From: Candidatus Gallitreponema excrementavium
Lineage (GTDB): Bacteria; Spirochaetota; Spirochaetia; Treponematales; Treponemataceae
Direction: 5' to 3'
Assembly: GCA_017694795.1 (NCBI GenBank)
Contig: JADIMM010000070.1
Location: 44,953 to 108,952, forward strand
DNA: 64,000 nucleotides
The stretch's first letter is position 1, and each line of letters opens with the position of its first letter. Shown here one piece after another: positions 17,066-25,583 of this stretch. The translations under genes and the position numbers were made by a program. The notes beneath the pieces were generated by a model. That model was not told where the DNA came from and did not search any database. It saw only the letters and a program-made list of their open reading frames with translations.

Positions 17066-20008
17066 TTATAACCCCGTTTTTAAAATTTGGATAGCTTTGT
17101 ATTCTTCCATGGCAAGTTTTTTTTGCCTTGAATCACCAATAACAGTATAATTGGCTTTATCAAAATTTGCAAAGAGTATTTTACTGATTTGAACGATAGT
17201 ATCCGGGGTACAGGATAAAAACTGCCGGAACCGGGTCTCCCTCTCCTCTATGGTAATTCCCGAAACAAACTTGTTAAACGCCGAATCCGCCTTATCCCTG
17301 GGAACGTGGGGCTGAAACAGGGTACTGTAGGTGCCAGAGATTGCCTTGTCCAACTCCTCCCTTGAAACAGGATTTTCACACATGAATTTCAAACAATCTT
17401 TAAAAACTTTAAGGGAATTTACGGGGTTTGGATCCCTATAGGTATAAAAAGAAAACAAAGCCTCTGTAGATACCGGAAAACCGTATGCTCCATAAGCCCC
17501 TCCTATTCCCCGGATACGCTTCCAAAGCTCACCGTTTTTTAAAATGTGGGAGAGAACGTGCTGACAGGGGGAAAGGGGGTCGTCACGGCTGATTCCCGGA
17601 ATAGAAGCGGCACCATACCCAACCTGTGCCGGCAAAGGGACAAAATCAAAGATTCCTGTTTTTTCACTGAAAGGAACAAACCCGCTTTCAGGAGGATCGG
17701 ACAACCTTTTGAATTTTTTTAGGAATTCCCTTACATGAATCATAGAACCTTCCATAGATTCAGAATCAGCGACGATATAACCTGTAATTCCTAAATTGAG
17801 TATTTTTTCATGAAGTTTTGAAAGTTTAAAAGCAAGAGTTTCGGTACTGCCTTTTTTTAGTGTCCCGCAATTACTGTATTGTGTAAGACCAAAAAGATAT
17901 TCATTGACTGAGCTGTTTCTAGATAAAAATTTCTGTGAATCCATTACAGCAAAACGGTGGGCTGACGGAATCAAAGAAGTTGTAAAGGAATTTAAGAAAT
18001 TATCATAAAGGCTCCTCAATCTTTGCAAATCTTCAAAATCAGGGCGGAAAATCATACCCTCAAAGCACTTCAAAGCTTCTGTTTCAGAACCGCAAAGGAA
18101 ACTTACTGAAAAGGTAAGCCAATCCCTGCCTTCGTAGATTTTTCCGGGTGTTCTTCCTACAGGAAATGAAGAAATATTGACATTTGAAGAAATTTCCCCG
18201 GTACAACTTGCATTTAAAGCCTGGACTTTTTCCCAGGAAAGGCCGGAATTACCCAACTTAGGCAATAAAAGACTATAAACAGATACCAGGCTGTATTCTT
18301 CCGGTGTAAGACTGTCTATAGGAATATAAATATTAAGATAAACAATACCTTTTACAGGCTGGACGAATTTAAAAAAGAGTATTCCCTGGTTTTCTTCCGT
18401 TTCCATGGGAGCTTCCATCAGATCTTTTTTTAGAGAAGAAGGATGTACAGATGGAATAAGAGCCAACAGGGAAGAAGGCTCTGGTTCTGTCTGTTTCTTT
18501 TGAATCAAAGCCTGGGTAGTCAGGATTTTTTCCTTTTCCCCGTCACTGATATTGCGTGACTTTTTTCTTAATGATTTTTTTAGCTTTTTTTCGTCTTTTT
18601 TTCCATAGGCAGGATCAGGATAAACGGTCAGGAGAGTGCGGAAATTATTATCCAAAAAATACTTTTTTATAAGCCCCTGTAAAAAATTCCTATCTTTGGA
18701 GAGAATTTGTCTCAAATTGTTTATATAGGGGGTAAACTCCATAGTATCCGTAGGTTTTGCCCCGTACAACCAGCCCTGTAAGGCCCTTTCCATAAGCATA
18801 AGAGAATAAGGTCCGGAAGTCCTGTAAATCTCCCTGTTGTCAAAATCAAAGGCAAAAAAAGTTGACTCAATATTGTCCTGAGAAAAACCTTCAATCCAGA
18901 TTTTACGGAGAGAATCCATTACAAGTTTTTCAAACTCTTTTTCCCGGTTTCTTCCGGCACCCTTAATTCCTATGGTAAAAAGGACATCTTTTATGTCCAG
19001 ATCAATCCCGGAAACAGGTGAAATTCCATCCCCTATTTCAGACTTGATTAAAATTTCCCTTAAAGGGGATCCGTCGTGCATAAGCAAAGCTTGAACCAGG
19101 AAGGATAGATTGGTTTTTTCCTGAGGGGTAATATCCCCTATATACCAGGTAAGGCAAAGGGTTTCTCCCAGGGATTTTTTACCCGGTCCGGGAAGCCTTA
19201 TACGGTTATTAGGGAAGGGAACAGATTCAAAATTTGTTATTTTTTCCCATCTTTCTTTTTCTGCTGCATCTTCTGCGGGAAACCGGCTCAATACCTTCTG
19301 TTCCAAAAAATCAAGCTGTTTTTCCGTCGGAATATTACCGTACAAAAACAATCTGCAGTTTCCCGGAACATAAAATCTTTTGTGGAATGATTTAAAGGCC
19401 TCATAGGAAAGTTTTGGGATTTCTTTTGGGACTCCTCCCGAGCAGAAACAATAAGGACTTTTCCTGAACATTGTTCTGGTCACAAGCCTGGAAACCACGC
19501 TGTTAAATGAGGAATAAACGCCTTTCATCTCGTTATACACAACACCCTGAATTTCCAGCCTGCCTTTCCTGTTAAATTCATACCTCCAACCTTCCTGAAA
19601 GAAAGATTCTTCCTTAAGGAGGGGAAAGAAAACAGCATCTGCATAAACAGACATAAGGTTAAAATAGTCCTCTTCAACAGTTGAACTTGCAGGAAACACA
19701 GTTTTATCTGGAAATGTCATGGCATTTAAAAAGGTTTTGACACTCTGATTTGAAAGCACCATGAAGGGATCCCGCAATGGAAAAGAACGTGACCCACACA
19801 AAACCGAATGCTCCAGGATATGGGGAACTCCGGAAGAATCCTCCGGTATAGTCTTAAATGAAAATCCAAAAAGGTTTTCCTCATCATCATTTAAAATATG
19901 AAAGACCTCCATTCCGGTCTTTTTATGTCTCAGCCATACTCCTTTACCGTCATACTGAGGCAAATCTTCTTTCCCTAACAACTCATATTCTTTTAAAATC
20001 TCGCTCAT
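17066..20008 (-). CDS. M16C metalloprotease (PreP-like)
   Basis: Zinc peptidase of the insulinase superfamily, 980 residues, the length of presequence-protease/falcilysin types that degrade peptides in a closed chamber. The inverted zinc motif is H63-I-L-E66-H67, and the distal glutamate is in VVYNEMKGVYSS. The N- and C-terminal halves repeat the M16 fold, joined by a hinge rich in Lys and Glu (about 490-530). No signal peptide is seen, so it is likely cytoplasmic. ATG is chosen over the preceding TTG because GGAGAG is better spaced from it. It lies 96 bases downstream of fliG1 on the same strand. Confidence 0.9.
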   Translation of the reverse strand: MSEILKEYELLGKEDLPQYDGKGVWLRHKKTGMEVFHILNDDEENLFGFSFKTIPEDSSGVPHILEHSVLCGSRSFPLRDPFMVLSNQSVKTFLNAMTFPDKTVFPASSTVEEDYFNLMSVYADAVFFPLLKEESFFQEGWRYEFNRKGRLEIQGVVYNEMKGVYSSFNSVVSRLVTRTMFRKSPYCFCSGGVPKEIPKLSYEAFKSFHKRFYVPGNCRLFLYGNIPTEKQLDFLEQKVLSRFPAEDAAEKERWEKITNFESVPFPNNRIRLPGPGKKSLGETLCLTWYIGDITPQEKTNLSFLVQALLMHDGSPLREILIKSEIGDGISPVSGIDLDIKDVLFTIGIKGAGRNREKEFEKLVMDSLRKIWIEGFSQDNIESTFFAFDFDNREIYRTSGPYSLMLMERALQGWLYGAKPTDTMEFTPYINNLRQILSKDRNFLQGLIKKYFLDNNFRTLLTVYPDPAYGKKDEKKLKKSLRKKSRNISDGEKEKILTTQALIQKKQTEPEPSSLLALIPSVHPSSLKKDLMEAPMETEENQGILFFKFVQPVKGIVYLNIYIPIDSLTPEEYSLVSVYSLLLPKLGNSGLSWEKVQALNASCTGEISSNVNISSFPVGRTPGKIYEGRDWLTFSVSFLCGSETEALKCFEGMIFRPDFEDLQRLRSLYDNFLNSFTTSLIPSAHRFAVMDSQKFLSRNSSVNEYLFGLTQYSNCGTLKKGSTETLAFKLSKLHEKILNLGITGYIVADSESMEGSMIHVREFLKKFKRLSDPPESGFVPFSEKTGIFDFVPLPAQVGYGAASIPGISRDDPLSPCQHVLSHILKNGELWKRIRGIGGAYGAYGFPVSTEALFSFYTYRDPNPVNSLKVFKDCLKFMCENPVSREELDKAISGTYSTLFQPHVPRDKADSAFNKFVSGITIEERETRFRQFLSCTPDTIVQISKILFANFDKANYTVIGDSRQKKLAMEEYKAIQILKTGL

Positions 20009-20107
20009 CAACTCTCCAAATAGAAACCGGAAATAAAAGTTGAGTTTCCCGGCAAAGTTAAAAATAAATATCTTTGTAAGAAACCTGAATTCCCGTCATG
20101 TTAAAAA

Positions 20108-21832
20108 TCAGACAACAAAATCCCTGTCTTCCACAACAAAATCCCCTGAATCCCTTGCTTTTTTTGCCTTGGTAAGAAAATTCCTGTAAACACTCTCCCT
20201 TTCTCTGGCAGAAATAAGATTCTGTTCCTTCATCAGTTCTTCTTCTTCAAGAATCATGCTTCCCCGGTTTTTTGAGACTGAGTCCAAAATTACACGGCGA
20301 AATTCCACCGGCTTTTTATTTATCAAAAGGGCAATATCCCTGTTGTCCATATTCCTCAATTCCTTCTCAAACCACCGTTTGTCACCCTTGATTAAATCCT
20401 GGATTGTAAACATTCGGTTCCGCATATCCTTTCCCAACTCGCTATCCACAGAATTAAGGGACTGGAGGATTTTTTCTTCATTAGTGCTGTCCATTTGTCT
20501 GAGAATTTCAGCTAAGGCAGACCTTCCGTCAATTGACTCATCCTCTATTGAGTCAATATTTTTTGCCTTTTCCCGCATAATGCGGTCAATTCTGGCAATC
20601 ACCTCTTTATCAACCTTTTTAAGCTTTGCAAGATGCTGTATCACATCTTTCCGCTTATCTTCCTGAAGACTTTCGATTACTGAAGCTGCAAGGGCCGGGG
20701 GAATCTGGGTCATTACCAGGGCAATCAGAGAAGCAGACTCATTATTTAAAAGAAGCAAAACTTTTTTAGTATCAAGCTCGGACAAATAATCAAAAGGTTT
20801 TCCTTCCAGGTCGGGAACAGATTTCTTTAGAATTTCATCCCCTTTTTCCTTGCCAAACGCAGCCTCAAGAATTGACCTTGCCGTCCGGACACCTCCCGGT
20901 ATATGCTGGGCCTGGGCTGCCAAAGCATTAAACTCAGCAAAGATTGCAGAAGCTTCGTCCTTATCAATCCCCCTTATCGAAGAAATCTCCCAGGCTATTT
21001 TCTCCGCCTGCTCGGGAGTAAGTTTTGACATAATTTTTGCAGCTTTGTCTTCACCGATTAAAACCAGGAATTTTGCTACCTTTCTATAGTTTTCCGGATT
21101 ACTTCCCTTGCCGGAAAATGCCCGGGTAAAAAAACCATCCTCAGTCCGGAAAGAAGAATCTTCTTTTTTTTCAAAACCATCTTTTCCAATACCGGAAAAA
21201 GATTGTTTCCCTTCTTTTCCACCGGAATCCCCTTGGGGAACCTTGTAAAAACCTTCCGGATTCAACCTGGATGAATTTTCAAAATCAAAATTTCCAAAAG
21301 CCTCTGGGTTTAAATGTTTTCCGGAAGAAGAGGCAGCACCGCTTTCAGGATGGAAAGTTTTACTCTTTTTCTCCCCTGTTGCCGATTCAGAACCGGAATT
21401 ATCCGACAGGGAGGCAAAAGTATACTTTACAACCTTTCCCGGATTTTCAGCAGTTCCTGTTTCGGGCTTTGAACCTGAAAGAGTCTTACTTGCATTATTT
21501 TTTTCAATAAAATTTCCTGTTTTACCGGATTTGCCGGCATAAAGCCCCCGGTCTGCATTCAAGTTCTTTTCCCCGTTTCCGGTCTTAAAAGAATTGTTTT
21601 TCTCCTCTGCAGATTCCGTACCGGAAGAGTTTTTTCTTGGACTTACTGCCGAAAAAAACAGACTTTCCGGAGCTCCTGAACCGGAAGTGACAGGAACATC
21701 CTTTCCGGTCAAATCTTCTCCTAGGGTTGTTTCCGGCCTTTCCGTAGGTTTTCCGCCATTCTTATCCTGTTTTACCGGCTTTCCGCCTAATCCGTAGGTA
21801 TTACGGATAAATTTTTCCATATCCATAGACAA
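20108..21832 (-). CDS. fliG1: FliG1 homologue with long low-complexity N-terminus
   Basis: FliG-family protein of 574 residues, versus about 340 for standard FliG. Residues 1-~240 are low complexity (Gly, Ser, Lys, Asn, Glu, Pro) and look disordered. Residues ~245-560 match FliG: EDKAAKIMSKLTPEQAEKI, then the middle domain with LLLLNNESASLIALVMTQIP, then RMFTIQDLIKGDKRWFEKEL. The C-terminus differs from the torque domain of the second FliG in this window and ends in a repeated DFVV. Spirochetes commonly encode FliG1 and FliG2; in Borrelia FliG1 sits at one cell pole and is not the main rotor. TTG at 21832 has GAGG 8 bases upstream; ATG at 21826 is the alternative. Confidence 0.85.
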   Translation of the reverse strand: MSMDMEKFIRNTYGLGGKPVKQDKNGGKPTERPETTLGEDLTGKDVPVTSGSGAPESLFFSAVSPRKNSSGTESAEEKNNSFKTGNGEKNLNADRGLYAGKSGKTGNFIEKNNASKTLSGSKPETGTAENPGKVVKYTFASLSDNSGSESATGEKKSKTFHPESGAASSSGKHLNPEAFGNFDFENSSRLNPEGFYKVPQGDSGGKEGKQSFSGIGKDGFEKKEDSSFRTEDGFFTRAFSGKGSNPENYRKVAKFLVLIGEDKAAKIMSKLTPEQAEKIAWEISSIRGIDKDEASAIFAEFNALAAQAQHIPGGVRTARSILEAAFGKEKGDEILKKSVPDLEGKPFDYLSELDTKKVLLLLNNESASLIALVMTQIPPALAASVIESLQEDKRKDVIQHLAKLKKVDKEVIARIDRIMREKAKNIDSIEDESIDGRSALAEILRQMDSTNEEKILQSLNSVDSELGKDMRNRMFTIQDLIKGDKRWFEKELRNMDNRDIALLINKKPVEFRRVILDSVSKNRGSMILEEEELMKEQNLISARERESVYRNFLTKAKKARDSGDFVVEDRDFVV

Positions 21833-21861
21833 ATATTAACCTCATAAAATAAAGGGGTCAA
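21833..21861 (-). promoter_or_regulatory. Promoter abutting the fliG1 start
   Basis: On the minus strand TTGACC (21856-21861) and TAATAT (21833-21838) are 17 bases apart. The predicted start falls at about 21826, which is an in-frame ATG, so the transcript may be leaderless. Confidence 0.45.
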
Positions 21862-22020
21862 CACCGGTTTTTTATGAAACAGAATTACAATTTGAAAATC
21901 ATTAGGCAAGAACAATTTTTATGCCAAAAATACAGACTGGAAATCCTTTATAAAGGCAGCTGGAAAAAATTAAAAATTGCAACCTTATTTTTTACAAAGC
22001 ATTAAAGTTTAAAAACCGGC

Positions 22021-23166
22021 TCAAGTTTCATTCCACCAGTAGTATCTTAAATCTACCTGATGCATAAATTCAACATCCAGGGGATAAAAATCACTTTTAA
22101 AAAAAACCGGAACCCCCGGTTTTCCCTGGGAGTCGGAAAGGGAAAGAGATGTATTGCCTATTAAAAACGCAAAATCCTTTAAATTTTCCTTCTCCGGGGG
22201 AACCCTGCCGGAAACAAAATCAAAAAAGGCCTTGTATATAATCTCGATTCCTTTCACTGCCCTGTCAAATAAGTCATAGAGGGAAGAATCGGATTCTTCC
22301 CCTGTAGAAGGATTTAACCATACTTTTTTTTGGGAATTAAACCAGTCAACACCGGAAATAAGGCTTTGAGGATGAATAAGTGAAACCAGAGTCCAGTTTA
22401 TTTCCTCTTTGTATCTGGACTTAAAAACCTCCGAAGACTTTGAAAGATCGGAGTAAAACGGGTTTGTAACATAATAAAACCAAAGTGAATCACTAAAAGA
22501 ATTTTTTAATCTTAATCTTAAATTTGCATCAGAAAGAGTCTTTTCGGGGTAAACATTACGGAATACCTCATAAAAAAAATCTTCCAACAAACCCAACTCT
22601 ACGGGTGAGAAATTCAAAAAAGAATCTACATCCAAATCAACAATCCGGCCGGAAGTCTCCTGAAAACCTGAATCAGAAAAAATACCGGAAGAAAATTCAT
22701 CCATAAAAATAAAATCCAAAATCCTTTCAAAAAAAGGATGGAATCTTCCGGGAGGAACGGGAGAATGCTTATTATCCGGAAAAAACGAAGCATAAATAAT
22801 AAACGGGTGGAAAACCCTGTCCAGAATTCCGTGGGATAAAAATCCTGCCAGATAAGAAATTAAAAAATTCCGGGATAAATTTATGGAAGAAGACTCAATT
22901 TTACCGGTATTTGAGTCCCCGTTATGGGGAAAAGCACATCCTGACAAGACATAGTCAATTGCTCCGGAAGAAAAGAAACCATAATCCCTTCTATGCAGCA
23001 AACTGCCTAAAGAAACGGCGAGTGGTCTGGTTCTCTGATTGTGGTAAAAAATATCCGGGCCTTGGGCACCGGCAAAAAAAGCCTTGTAATCCAAAGGAAA
23101 AGTCCCCCCGGAAACCCGGTTAAAGGCCTTCAAGGCCCCCAGAATATGAAGATATTGGGCAGGCAT
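22021..23166 (-). CDS. Zinc-dependent phospholipase C-like protein
   Basis: 381 residues. The N-terminal ~150 residues resemble the zinc-dependent phospholipase C/S1-P1 fold family: KAFFAGAQGPDIFYHNQ holds the metal-binding Asp, followed by LGSLLHRRDYGF and YLAGFLSHGILDRVFHPFI with candidate His/Asp ligands. There is no signal peptide, so it is probably cytoplasmic and not a secreted toxin. The rest is not recognised. It begins one base after the receiver-protein gene stop, so the two form an operon. The substrate is unknown. Confidence 0.75.
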   Translation of the reverse strand: MPAQYLHILGALKAFNRVSGGTFPLDYKAFFAGAQGPDIFYHNQRTRPLAVSLGSLLHRRDYGFFSSGAIDYVLSGCAFPHNGDSNTGKIESSSINLSRNFLISYLAGFLSHGILDRVFHPFIIYASFFPDNKHSPVPPGRFHPFFERILDFIFMDEFSSGIFSDSGFQETSGRIVDLDVDSFLNFSPVELGLLEDFFYEVFRNVYPEKTLSDANLRLRLKNSFSDSLWFYYVTNPFYSDLSKSSEVFKSRYKEEINWTLVSLIHPQSLISGVDWFNSQKKVWLNPSTGEESDSSLYDLFDRAVKGIEIIYKAFFDFVSGRVPPEKENLKDFAFLIGNTSLSLSDSQGKPGVPVFFKSDFYPLDVEFMHQVDLRYYWWNET

Positions 23167-23167
23167 A

Positions 23168-23575
23168 TCAGACTGCCCCTGAATCAGAAAAGATAGTATT
23201 CAAAGTTTTCATAAGTAAATAACGGTCCACGGGCTTTAAAACAACAAAGGCATCCTCAATTCCCTTGGTTCTCACCAAAGTAGCCTCATCGGCATTGGCT
23301 GTGGAAAAAATTATGGGAACAGAAGACTGCCCCCTTATATGCCAGGCTGCCTCAATCCCGTCCATAACCCCCTGGAGAATAATATCCATAATGACCACAT
23401 CAGGCTTTAATGATAAAACTTTCATGACTGCATCAGAACCATTATTTACAACATCCAAAACCTTGTAACCTAAACGGGAAAGGGTCATCCGCAAATCCAA
23501 GGCCACAATAGCCTCGTCTTCAACAATAACCACGGTAGGCTGGGGTTTTGATTCAGAAATATTTTTTTTACTCAC
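23168..23575 (-). CDS. Stand-alone response regulator receiver protein
   Basis: CheY-like receiver domain without an output domain. Acidic pocket VIVEDEA, phospho-acceptor Asp in DVVIMDIIL, the STANADE position and the conserved Lys in VVLKPVD are all visible. It may act by protein contact, or through the PLC-like protein encoded one base downstream. An open frame extends upstream to a GTG at 23614, but those 13 residues are hydrophobic and overlap a T-rich stretch with TATACT, which looks like a promoter. I therefore choose GTG at 23575 (135 residues). No kinase gene is adjacent. Confidence 0.8.
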   Translation of the reverse strand: MSKKNISESKPQPTVVIVEDEAIVALDLRMTLSRLGYKVLDVVNNGSDAVMKVLSLKPDVVIMDIILQGVMDGIEAAWHIRGQSSVPIIFSTANADEATLVRTKGIEDAFVVLKPVDRYLLMKTLNTIFSDSGAV

Positions 23576-23697
23576 AGGAAAAGTATAAACAAAAAAGTAA
23601 AAAAAATCCAACACAAAATAAATCCGAAAACATTACCGACACTGCAATTTACAGGGGGTAAGATTATCACGGAGACATGATAAGACAGGCACTGTAA

Positions 23698-23726
23698 TTG
23701 ACAGATTTAATTCATTATGGTAGAGT
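23698..23726 (+). promoter_or_regulatory. tRNA-Pro promoter
   Basis: TTGACA (perfect) and TAGAGT (4 of 6) with 17-base spacing. The expected start, near 23733, is at or next to the mature tRNA 5' end, so little or no leader remains for RNase P. Confidence 0.7.
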
Positions 23727-23734
23727 ATGCAGGA

Positions 23735-23808
23735 CGGGTAATAGCGCAGGTGGTTAGCGTACAAGTCTGGGGGACTTGGGGTCCCCGGTTCAAGTCCGGG
23801 TTACCCGA
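23735..23808 (+). tRNA. tRNA-Pro (anticodon GGG)
   Basis: A full cloverleaf of 74 bases can be folded by hand. Acceptor CGGGTAA pairs with TTACCCG, D stem GCGC with GCGT, anticodon stem CAAGT with ACTTG around loop CTGGGGG, and T stem CCCGG with CCGGG around TTCAAGT. The first pair is C1-G72 with discriminator A73, which is the bacterial tRNA-Pro identity set. The 3' CCA is not encoded (the sequence continues CTA), so it must be added after processing. Confidence 0.97.
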
Positions 23809-23810
23809 CT

Positions 23811-23842
23811 AAAACGGCTTCCGGAAAGGGAGCCGTTTTTTT
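23811..23842 (+). terminator. tRNA-Pro terminator
   Basis: AAACGGCT and AGCCGTTT pair, extended by CC/GG inside with a bulge, around GGAAA. Eight T follow. Confidence 0.85.
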
Positions 23843-23992
23843 TATTATCCATGCAGACAATATGGTTATAAAGATACGGCACCAAAGGCAACTGTAAAAC
23901 CTGGGGATTATCTAAAGCCATTTTGCAGCCAATAAAACACAGGACCGTAAAACCATTTTGATTTTGCAAAAATAAGCCCTTTACAAAAAAAA

Positions 23993-24487
23993 TTACAGCA
24001 ATGAATAAACCGGTATGGAATCAATCTTGTCTGTACCATAAGTATTCCCGATGCAAATACATGCAACTATTTTACCGCCCCTTTCAGATATAAGGGTATT
24101 CGCAGCCTTTAGAGTGCACCCCCTTTCAATCTTATCATCTATAAAAAGAACCTTCATTCCTTCTTTTAAAAGATATGATTCGATTTCAATCCCGTCAGGA
24201 GAATTCCTCCAGTTTGAAAATTCTATTCCTACTGTAGCACCATTATTCAAACTTATTTTACCAAGTTTACGGAATAGAAGGAATGGTTTTCCTGCCATGG
24301 CAGCAACTGGAGCTGCAAAAACTATCCCCTTGGATTCGGCGGTAGCTATACAGTCGTATTCAATATTTTTTGTAAGCTCATACAAATCACCGGCTACGGC
24401 TTTCAGGTTATCACCGGAACTCCAAAACGGGCCTAAAATAATTTTTTCGGAATCAGAATATTTAATTATACTTTTCCAGTCTCTCAT
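23993..24487 (-). CDS. Adenine PRTase-like phosphoribosyltransferase
   Basis: Type I phosphoribosyltransferase of 164 residues, closest in layout to Apt, which makes AMP from adenine and PRPP. YDCIATAESKGIVFAAPVA and the following FRKLGK match the Apt EARGFxFG and RKxGKLP segments. The PRPP loop reads VLFIDDKIERGCTLKAA: the two Asp are kept, but ERGCT replaces the usual ATGGT. The base specificity may therefore differ. A good AGGAGG lies 5 bases before the ATG. TACTAT/TATAAA upstream is a possible -10. It follows yitT on the minus strand by 67 bases in reading direction order, with no obvious terminator downstream. Confidence 0.7.
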   Translation of the reverse strand: MRDWKSIIKYSDSEKIILGPFWSSGDNLKAVAGDLYELTKNIEYDCIATAESKGIVFAAPVAAMAGKPFLLFRKLGKISLNNGATVGIEFSNWRNSPDGIEIESYLLKEGMKVLFIDDKIERGCTLKAANTLISERGGKIVACICIGNTYGTDKIDSIPVYSLL

Positions 24488-24554
24488 AATTCCTCCTGTA
24501 AAACGCTCTATTTATAGTATTGGATTAACCTGTAAAAAAATCAAATTCCCGGCC

Positions 24555-25418
24555 TTAATCATTAGGTTTTTGATAAAAACGGCCGTTTACCTGCTTGGTC
24601 TTTAAAACATTTATAAAAGCATCCGGGTCAATCTCTTTTATTTTAGGAAGAAGGAACCGGATTTCATCATAAGAAACAACAGAATACAACATGGTTTTCG
24701 TTTGTTTTTTGTAGCAACCGGTACCGGTAAACAGCGTTCCGTCATGATTTGTCAGATCCCTGATCAGCTGGTAAACCTCTGTACTTTTATCGGTAATAAT
24801 CAACAGTGTTAATTTTTGGTAGCGTCTGTATAAAACATTGAGAACCTGGGTTGAAGTAAACTGAAAAAAAATCGAATACAAAGCACGGTACCAGCCAAAT
24901 AAATACCCGGCTATTACAAGTACAACTGCGTTACCTATAAAAACATAATTCCAGGCATCCTTTCCTCTTTTTTCAGAGAAATATATTGCAATAAAATCCG
25001 TACCACCGCTTGTTGCTCCGGCAAAAAGGCAGAGACTTATGGAACAGGCATTAATCAATCCTCCAAAAACAGCTGCAAGCAATATATCATCTGTAACCTT
25101 TATTGAAGGCAGTAAGTCAGTAAAAAACGAGGCTAAAAAAATCATCAGACATGAGTATATTGTGAACCGGTGTCCTATAAGCCTGAAACTAAGAATTACA
25201 GGTACTGAGTTTAAGGCAAGGTTTATAACCGAAAACGGAACAGAAATATCCAAATATCTTAGAAAAATTTCCTGTATTAACAAAGAAAGCCCGGTAAAAC
25301 CGGCAGGAAACAAGTTACCGGACTCAACAAAACTTTTTAAATTAAAAGCCATTATCAAGGCTCCCAGGCATACAAGTAAAATCCGCCAACACTCTTTAAA
25401 AAAATTCTTTATATTCAT
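24555..25418 (-). CDS. YitT-family membrane protein
   Basis: Integral membrane protein of 287 residues with five or six hydrophobic segments in the first ~190 residues, then a soluble C-terminal domain of the DUF2179 type (ILNVLYRRYQKLTLLIITDK through the FLLPKIKEIDPDAFI end). The N-terminal GALIMAFNLKSFVESGNLFPAGFTG and the GATSGGTDFIA motif are family hallmarks. Its function is not established; relatives are sometimes annotated as transporters. It is transcribed divergently from the FAD oxidoreductase, with GGGTGG just before the ATG. Confidence 0.85.
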   Translation of the reverse strand: MNIKNFFKECWRILLVCLGALIMAFNLKSFVESGNLFPAGFTGLSLLIQEIFLRYLDISVPFSVINLALNSVPVILSFRLIGHRFTIYSCLMIFLASFFTDLLPSIKVTDDILLAAVFGGLINACSISLCLFAGATSGGTDFIAIYFSEKRGKDAWNYVFIGNAVVLVIAGYLFGWYRALYSIFFQFTSTQVLNVLYRRYQKLTLLIITDKSTEVYQLIRDLTNHDGTLFTGTGCYKKQTKTMLYSVVSYDEIRFLLPKIKEIDPDAFINVLKTKQVNGRFYQKPND

Positions 25419-25518
25419 ATATCCACCCTTAACGAATACATTACTTGTAATTATTATATCAATAGGTTTGTAAATTTCATATCAAAATAATCAGAATCAT
25501 TTGGAAAAAATAAAAAAC

Positions 25519-25547
25519 TTTACTAATGGCAATAACGGGGATATATT
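25519..25547 (+). promoter_or_regulatory. Probable promoter of the FAD oxidoreductase
   Basis: TTTACT (4 of 6) and TATATT (5 of 6) with 17-base spacing, about 35 bases before the ATG. Confidence 0.5.
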
Positions 25548-25583
25548 AGCTTTATACCCCAAATATAGGAGCAGGAAAATCTT

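Noticed and set aside
23576..23614. N-terminal extension MLDFFYFFVYTFP of the receiver protein
   Set aside because: Thirteen hydrophobic residues from T-rich DNA that also carries a TATACT box; there is no ribosome site at the GTG. It is probably promoter sequence.
24051..24605. 184-residue open frame on the plus strand
   Set aside because: Antisense to the PRTase and the yitT end; no ribosome site or family features.
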